Positions 56,675 to 64,000 of a stretch of 64,000 nt of DNA are shown in pieces. The notes under the pieces are model-generated. The model was given only the letters and a program-made list of their open reading frames with translations. It was not told where the DNA came from and ran no database searches. The position numbers were made by a program, and so were the translations under genes. This DNA comes from Sarcocystis neurona (Eukaryota > Apicomplexa > Conoidasida > Eucoccidiorida > Sarcocystidae), in the NCBI GenBank assembly GCA_000727475.1, contig KL647291.1, positions 2,482,973 to 2,546,972 on the forward strand, in the 5' to 3' direction. Every line of letters begins with the position of its first letter. The stretch's first letter is position 1.

Positions 56675-59600
56675 ATGGCGCAGGTACCGTGGCAGCCGGT
56701 GTGGCAACGGCCAGTCACAGCAGAGGAAGCTGCAGCATTGCTGCAGCGATGCATCAGTCGGATGGAAAAAAGTGCCTGTAGCTCGTTTGTCTTTCCTTCG
56801 AGCTTCCACCGCATTGCGTGCGGCACGAGCAGCAGCAACAGCAACAGCACTGGTCCGAGGGGCCGCAGCAGCAGTGGCCACAACGCTTTCAGAGGCGCAG
56901 GAGGCGCAGGATATGCCGCCGAGGACGGGCGCCTGCTACAGCAGAGTGAGGTGTATAGACAGCTGCAGGTGGCTGCTGCTGCGCTGGAGCTGCAACCGCG
57001 TGCTCAGCTGCTTCACCTATCGCAGCGGGAAGAGGACCCACAACAGCAGGATGGTGGCTCTGGGGGATTGATGAGTCCGAAGAGGAGACTGCGCTCTGCG
57101 GCTGCAAGTGACGAAGCGGAAGCAGGAACAGAAGCAGTCTCAGCTGCAGCAGCTGTCGAGGAGCACGAACGCGGCGTGGGCACTGCCGGGCGGGGGGGGG
57201 ACACCGTCAACGCAGAAGAAGACGACGAGGAACAGCAGCAGCAGCAGACGAGAACCTCAGCTCCAAAAAAAAACTCTTCCGCAGTAGCAGAAGAAGAGCG
57301 GAAGGGACTGAGGAGGAGCGTCCTTCACGTCGTCAAAGCCAGGCAAGCACAGCAGCAGATCGTTCACATTCTGACTGCCATTCCATTTGCAAGTATGTGT
57401 AGCTACATAATTATACATATATATATATATATGCAGGATGCTGTCCATAAGTGGCTATATACGTATGTATATATATATATTCTCGCAGGGTGCTCGTATT
57501 GTATTCAAGCGTATGTAGCTTGGATACGTCCGCTTATATAGACAAATACATACATATATATATGTATGTATATATCCGCGTATGAATATATATATATATA
57601 TATAAGTGTATGTCCTTACAGGAGTACAGATATCTATGTGTAGGCGTATACACATGTGTGCAGCAAGACCGAAGTTCCTGAAGTGACATACATATATATA
57701 TATATATATTTGTTATATGCACCGAATTCTGCAAAATTGATGTGAGAGCACGTGGGTGTGTGAGCTTTTTTTCGTGGCCGGCCCACACTTTTGACTGAGA
57801 CAAACGCCTGTGGTGGCACCGGGCACACATGTATATATGCAACCAGGTTTGTTGAGAAGTACACAGAAAGACCTGAGTGAAATATTGACGTGGCGCATTT
57901 CTTCAAGCTCCTGTGTGCGTCTGTGTATCTGCATGCGCATATGCATGCATAGAGTCAATTTTACCCCGCGGCGGCCACCGTTTACGTGTTGTAGGTGAGA
58001 AGTGTGACATACGCATGCAGACACAGGCGCAGCAAATTTGTGGAAAACGTTCAGCCGGCCGCACGCTACCTTACATCTGTAAGGATGTACCTATACGCGA
58101 AAACTCTGCATCACATATATTCATATATATACACCTGTGTGTATGCATGTAGCTGTAGGTATTCACCTGTAGAAGTATACGCACGTATGTATCTGTGTGT
58201 GTGTGAATGTGCGCGTATGTTTGTCTGGATGCACGTATGTATATATGTATGTATGTGTGTGTGTCTGTATCTGTGTGTGTATAACGTATGTGCACGTGTG
58301 AATACTCGTAAAAATATTGTTTATATCTGTATACTGGTGTGTGAGAAACATTTTTTCTTCCCAGAGGGTTTACGTACAAAAGTAGCCGATAGTCAAAAAT
58401 ATGCTAGTGGCATCAGTGGAAAAATTGCATGCGACTTTCTGCTGTGCTGAAATATGTGTCTGTACGTGTTCCTCTATACGCGATCATTCACCGTGGCCAG
58501 GGGTCTTTCGTGCAGAGAATTATCAATAACTGCTTCAGATCTGCAACTACGTGTATAAGTATATGTATATTTATGCATACGTTCTCCTGAAACGTAAACA
58601 TATATATATATATATATGTGTACGTGTGTGTACATTTCTTATATACTCTTCGTCGCTGCATGCTGTTATCTCACCGCTGTATGTGTACGTGGGTGTGTGT
58701 CTCACAGAAAAAGCGTGTCTTCCGCATCATGTGTCTGGCCGCTGCACGTGTGTTGTACATGCCTGCTTGACTCCGACAAATTTCCTGGGTACTGGCTGCG
58801 CTGTTGCCACTGCAGAGGGATGCTTCAGCTACTACCACGGCATTTGGACAACGTCGCGTTGGGAGTAAATTTGTATCTTCTCCATTTTCTCTTTCGGTAC
58901 GAGCCTTTTTCTCTTCCTCGCACGTCCTTCTCTGTGTGTCTGTGTGTAGCAGGAACTCTTCTTAGTCCGCCTGCAGTACCAACGTGCTATGTTAGAATTC
59001 GATGCAAACGAGTCGCAAGGTGCTTCATTTTGTGTTTCGTTTTGTGTAGGTTCTCTTCTCTTGTTTGCGTCTTCCCTTCTCACCTTTGCACACCTTCTCT
59101 TTCTCTTCTTCCGACTTGTCATCCGCTCTTTGTTTCGTTTTTTGCTTCACTTTGCGGAGAGTCTCTACTTTTCTCTATGCCTTCCTTTTTCAGTTCTGCA
59201 CAACTTCTTTTTCCCTTTCACTTCGACGTACCGTCCCCCCGTTTCTTCCTTTTTCTCCTCCTTGGCTTCTCCTCTCTCTCTTCTGATTCGTCCTCGGCTT
59301 CTATTTTCCTATTTTCCATGTTCATTCACCTCTTCATATACGTCTGTTCTGCTCGTCTTATTTCTCTCTGTGACTCCATATCCGCCTCCTCTCTGTGTGT
59401 TTTTCTTTCTTTCATCTGGTCGCTGGAGGTTTCTTCGTTCTTGTTCCTCTTTTTGTCTCGGAGACACTCTGTATGGACGCGTCTCTTGGATCAAGAAACC
59501 TTCCTCTTTCTTTCTCTTCTGTTTCTGTGTACGTACAGGTATACATTTACCAACATATGTACGTGTGTGTATGACACTCACGTGGAATTCTCTGGGCAGT

Positions 59601-61652
59601 CTTTCTCTTCTGCTTTCCTATATCGTTTGTTGCTTTCGTCATCGTTATTTCGTATTTCCCTCGCTCTCCTTCTCTCTGTTTGCCTCATCTCTCTTCTCTC
59701 GCAGGTATCTGCCAGAGTTCCACGGCGTGTGGCTGGCGTTCGACAAAGTAAAAATTATTCATCCCCGTACCGCGCGTGCAGCTGGAGCAGCAAGAGGAGC
59801 AGCAGCAGCCCAAGAGGAGGAGAAAGAAGAGACAGCAGAAGACGCAGCACCTGCAGGTCGCACAACAAAACGGGGAGGAGGTTCCGCACGAAGCAAACAG
59901 GCGGAGGGGACGGTGGTCACAGCAGCAGCAGCAGCCGGGTCTCGACCTGGTGCTGCAGCAGCAGGCGGACTGGGCTACGTCGTGCCAGACACATGCACAG
60001 GCGGCGGGCTGCTTCTTTTCGAAGTAGAAGTGGAGTGCCTGGTTTTTATTCCGAAGCGGAATGCGATGCTTGGTAGGTGCCAGCAGTCCTAGAGGCAGTT
60101 GACTTCTTCAAGCGTACGTGGACGTGCGTCTTTGTGGGGATGTGTCAAGTACGTCAACGTTGTGCAGGCCTTCTTCGACGTGAAGAAAATGCGAATCTGT
60201 GCACACTTGGATATGCGTATGGGTGACGCGCTTTTGGTACAACGCAAGACCGCGCAGTTCTGTGTAGACCAGCGTATGCACATGTGTGTGTGTGTGTTTA
60301 GAGAATTCTTGAGCTGGACTCTTGTTGGTGTAGATCGAGGTATGCAGGTGTGTGTGTACAGAAAGCTTTTTGTCGGGGAGCCGCTGGTGTAGCTGGCGGA
60401 CGCCTTCATATGTTTGTGTGTAGGTGTGTGTCCACTTGGCAAGAATCGAAGAAGCGGAAGGAAAGCAGGGACGTACATATCTGCACACATGTGTACGATA
60501 TGACAGGGAAGCTCGCGTGCAGTCCGGAGCTTTACCACGTTCGTGGGAGTTTTTACGGTCAAGTCTTTTCAGCGCTACATGACAAACGTCCGTGGGAAGT
60601 AGAGGAGTGCACAGGAGACGTATATATGTACGGAGGGGCAGCAGTGGTGGAAAAAGGAAAATCTCGATTTTCCCTGCATACCCTCAAATCTCACGCGGAG
60701 CTAACATTTACTCACGCGTACGTATCTATATATATAATCATATATATATGTATATACATATATTTGAGTGTACTTATATGTAGATGTGTATGATTATATC
60801 TAAGTATGCAGGAATGTACGTATTTTATATATATATATGTAAGCTTATAGTTTCATGTGTAGGAATGTAAGTATGCGTGTAGTTGTATGGTCGTCTACGA
60901 ATATATATATATATATATGTGTATATATGTATATATACATACACGTATTTGATTATGTCTCTGTCTCTCTATACAGGAACATACGTATGTAAATATATCT
61001 GTGTGTTCTTATACTTAGGAGTATACGTATGTATATACATGTATATATGTGTATATATGTCTGCCCGATGCAGCGTTCACCTTTGTGCACGTATGTGAAT
61101 ATATTTACATATACATATGCAATAATACATGTGTGTATGCTTACATGTATGTATTTCTTCTGAATTTGTGTATTTGCGACAAAGTGAGAAAGTGCTGACT
61201 ATGTGCTGTTTTTCAGTTGGTCGCGTGCTGACTGTGCGACCTACTCATCTCCGCCTCTTGTGGCTGGACGTCTTTTCCGTAGTCGTGGGACAGCAAGAAA
61301 TTCCTCCTTCTTACTTCTATAGCCAGGTAAGGACTTGTGCCCCCTCCATTTCTCTGCACTTGTTTTCTTCCTCTCGACCTTCGACTTACTCTGCATCCCA
61401 CTTGTGTATTCTCGTACGTGTGCACATGCATGAAAACAACAGATATCCTCTTCTATATATATGTATTTGTATGCTACGGGTATACGAGTACATATATATA
61501 TATATATATATGAGACAAGTGTGTTTACATATTGGCTTGTGTAAGGCGCTGTTCATCCATACATGTACATGTATATATATATATACACACACAAATGTAC
61601 GCTTACGTCTATGTGCCTGTGTCTGTCCACTCACGTATACATGTGTACGTTC

Positions 61653-61684
<32 letters not shown>

Positions 61685-62599
61685 TTGTATGAATATACGT
61701 GTGTGTGATTGTGCATATTACAGTTTATTGATGTGGGCGGGAAGAGCACGTTTGTATTTTGGTGGTGATCGTGTTGACAGACAGAACTAAGATACTTCCC
61801 CTTGACGTTTTACTCGAGTAATCGTGTAAATGCTTCATGTATTTCTCTCTCCCTGTGTGTGTAGAGACTGTGAGTCTGCTGTGGAGACTGTAGCCGTACA
61901 TTAGCATGTATACGTGTATCTACGTACACAAGTGCGTGTATGTATACAGCTGTGTATGCAGACACTTGTGCACGCAGGCGTATATACCAGTGCATATACA
62001 CATATATACACATACTGGTGAATGTTTCCATGTAGACATGGCTCTGTATGTGTAAGTCTGTCTTTCCGTAGTCACCACTGTACAGAATATGCCGAGAGCA
62101 GTTTCCCAGGCTGGAGCGGCATCGACATAGGAAGAAGTCCTTAAATAAAGCAGCACCAGTCGCATGTAAACAAGTGGATGTGTTCTCCCTCTCTCTTCGT
62201 AGTCACTTTCACTGTATCACTTCTCACGTCTAAACGCCGTTCATGAATCTTCACGTATATTACACGTGTGTGTACATATATATATACATACATACATATG
62301 TATGCTTTTTCTATATATCTCTCTCAGTACATATATATATATACTAAGTAGCAAACGCAGATAGAATGTTGCTTGCGCATATATATATATATACATACAT
62401 ACAGATATGTATACATGCGTGTCTATCTTCGAGTATATTCAATAAAAAACCAACGGATATGGTAGGGGGTGTGGGTAATTGAGCAGTAGAGGACTCCTTT
62501 CTCCTGGGCGTTTCCAGCTTCCATCAGCAGGATTTCCTCTTTTTCTCCTCATCTCTCTTTCTTCATACGTAGATGTCCTTGTATAAGTTATACATATGT

Positions 62600-62635
<36 letters not shown>

Positions 62636-63844
62636 GCCTGTATGTATGTGTGTATGTATGTGCACCTTCCGCTTGACGCAGATGGGTAAACAGGTAGATT
62701 CCCAAATAGATAAAGAGCTGCGCGTGAATTTGTTTCGGGAGAAATGAGAGCTTTATGTGTGCGTATATGGGTGCCAACATATGTACATGTGATACTGTCC
62801 GTGTGTCCACCACTTCACACAGACACACGGCAAGACAGGGGGATTTTCCTTTCTATTGCGTCTGAAGCCAAACGCGCGTACGGCACCTGTGCGGCCCGTA
62901 GATATACACACGTGTACCGGCGTGCGTGGGCAGTACACCCGTACACGTATGTGGACACATATAGAACGTATTATACTCTCGAGTTTACACGCATGCAAAC
63001 CATGGGTTATACGTGCATGAATTCACTCTTTTACACACATTATACTTCTGCACACGTGCGTGTCGGTGGAGACCTATTTTACAATCCAGAGTTTTGCCAG
63101 TTGGCGAAGAATGACCAAGCTTCCACCTGCTCACGTTTAGCACATGTATGTATATAAATATACACATATATGTGTGTATATCTCTATGTGCCTGTAGTAT
63201 TGGGGACACGTCTACGTGCGTGTATACGTGTTCGTATGTACAAATATATACGCGCATCTTCTGGTTGCGTGTGCCGGCTGCTGCGTATATTGTGGACTTT
63301 TGCGAGTATGCGCTGCACTTTCCAAGAACCCTTTTTTTCTTGTCGTATACGCATGCAGGGTGTGTTTTCTTTTGTTGCAACGCCTAGAACACACAGTTTT
63401 TGACAACATGCTGCTGCTTCCATTACGTACGGCGCGTAGACAACCTGTCGGAAACGCATTTTCGACTTTGTTAGAATGTATTTTCGCTTCTCGTGTATTC
63501 TCCCTGACGTCTGTATATTCTATTTGTCAAGTCTTGAAAGACACGCTTCTCGTCGTATGTATGTGTGTGTCCGAGCCACTTAGCTCTGCGCGTGCAACGC
63601 CTGCTGCTGTGCTGTGCTTCCTCAGACGGATCGGGTGTACGTTCACCGCAGCGGAGGACCCTCCATCCGTAGTGGCTCTCCAATCTGCTTCAAGCTTCTA
63701 CAGTATGACAAAATCTCGCAGCAACCAACTCACCTCTGTGTGTGTGTGTGTGGCTATGTTTCTTCATTGGGGGGCGCAAATGTTGCTACCTCTGCATGTG
63801 ACACTCCAGCACACAAACATCTGCCTCTACACGCGACCGCATAG
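56675..63844 (+). CDS. DNA-directed RNA polymerase I subunit RPA43-like (Rpb7 family)
   Basis: RPA43 is half of the RNA polymerase I stalk and makes rRNA in the nucleolus. Five exons join in phase: 56675-57392, 58818-58872, 59705-60072, 61217-61326 and 63626-63844 (489 codons with this tail). The conserved order is visible: SACSSFVFPSSFHRIA (N-terminal strand), the helix before YLPEFHGVWLAFDKVKIIHP, then LLLFEVEVECLVFIPKRNAM. The OB-fold start (VGRVLTVRPTHLRLLWLDVF) follows, then IRSGSPICFKLL. An Ala/Glu-rich insert of about 65 residues splits the tip domain, and a long Gln/Ala/acidic linker precedes the helix. ATG 56675 is the only in-frame Met before the conserved part. An acceptor at 56420 hints at an upstream exon. 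Exon 2 limits and the 3' end past the GTGTGT run (63736) are uncertain. RPB7 or RPC8 fit less well. Confidence 0.65.
57393..58817 (+). other. RPA43-like intron 1
   Basis: It runs from GTATGT at 57393 to GCAGAG at 58817 and is filled with TATA/TACG/GTGT microsatellites (57400-57480, 57540-57710, 58110-58330, 58600-58630). I see no further exon. Acceptor-like TCTCGCAG at 57489 is not followed by a matching frame. Confidence 0.5.
58873..59704 (+). other. RPA43-like intron 2, pyrimidine-rich
   Basis: Unlike the other introns it is mostly CT-rich (TTCTCTTTCT style) from 58880 to 59704, without TATA tracts except near 59540. It ends in CATCTCTCTTCTCTCGCAG. A donor at 58865 (GTAAAT) competes with GTATCT at 58873; only the latter keeps phase with exon 3. 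Confidence 0.5.
60073..61216 (+). other. RPA43-like intron 3, with a three-copy repeat and an open frame
   Basis: It runs from G|GTAGGT to GTTTTTCAG. GTGTAG-initiated repeats begin at 60262, 60328 and 60387. An open + frame at 60350-60793 includes natural-looking sequence (MTGKLACSPELYHVRGSFYG). Skipping it gives the correct RPA43 join (AMLVGRV), so it is intronic in this model. TATA/TACA microsatellites fill 60720-61150. Confidence 0.5.
61327..63625 (+). other. RPA43-like intron 4
   Basis: It runs from CAG|GTAAGG to TGTGCTTCCTCAG. It holds TATA tracts (61488-61510, 61570-61590, 61650-61690, 62275-62410), a (TA)15 run at 62603-62632, and unique sequence at 61700-62270 and 62640-63600 with no exon I can support. 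Confidence 0.45.
62603..62632. repeat. (TA)15 microsatellite
   Basis: A pure AT/TA run, the longest of its kind in the window. It lies within RPA43-like intron 4. Confidence 0.9.
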
Positions 63845-64000
63845 CGAGCTGTCAAGAGTGTTGCTACGACGTTGGTTGGGCTTAAATTTGCACGAGGACG
63901 AAGTACGGATGTGCGCGGGAGAACTGTACGTTTGTATTTGTGGAGTGGGGTACTACCACTAGTGGCGACTGCTAGCTGCTGCTAATGACCTGCAGGGGCC

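Overview
The window looks like nuclear DNA of a coccidian apicomplexan, most likely an Eimeria species. This is inferred from style. Coding stretches are saturated with CAG/CTG triplets that read as Ala, Gln and Ser runs. Introns and spacers are full of TATA/TACA/ACGT microsatellites, and splice sites follow pyrimidine-tract-AG and AG|GTAAG-like patterns. There is no operon structure, and I found no rRNA, tRNA, CRISPR array or intact mobile element. Many long open frames here are trivial, because CAG repeats contain no stop codon in any of the six frames. I therefore gave weight to splice signals, phase agreement between exons and non-repeat protein sequence.

Layout. (1) 0-13.3 kb, + strand: fragments of one or more genes whose non-repeat parts are short Leu/Ala-rich helical repeats. 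The best-supported piece is the last ORF, 9041-13306. (2) 13.3-17.1 kb: a convergent spacer with microsatellites, a 32-bp minisatellite and an assembly gap (15298-15837). The gap flanks are an identical 142-bp duplicate. (3) 17.1-25.7 kb, - strand: a single 2876-codon open frame made mostly of Ala/Gln/Ser runs, preceded by a good splice acceptor. (4) 25.7-32.7 kb: no confident gene. It holds a decayed CTG-rich stretch, a repeat-poor island with small + strand ORFs, and a second gap (31402-31920). (5) 32.75-53.6 kb, - strand: a large many-exon gene. Thirteen exons from 51649 down to 32752 join with perfect phase agreement into 1947 codons plus a stop. The product is an N-terminal helical region, a central coiled coil and a long low-complexity tail. 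Likely 5' exons with a start codon lie at 53565-53170. (6) 56.7-63.8 kb, + strand: a five-exon gene that I recognise as the RNA polymerase I subunit RPA43 (Rpb7-like), with an Ala-rich insertion in its tip domain.

Genes 5 and 6 are divergent and share a repeat-poor spacer of about 3 kb. Apart from RPA43, which acts in rRNA synthesis, no product could be given a firm function. Nothing in the window looks like a pathway or a defence-type system.
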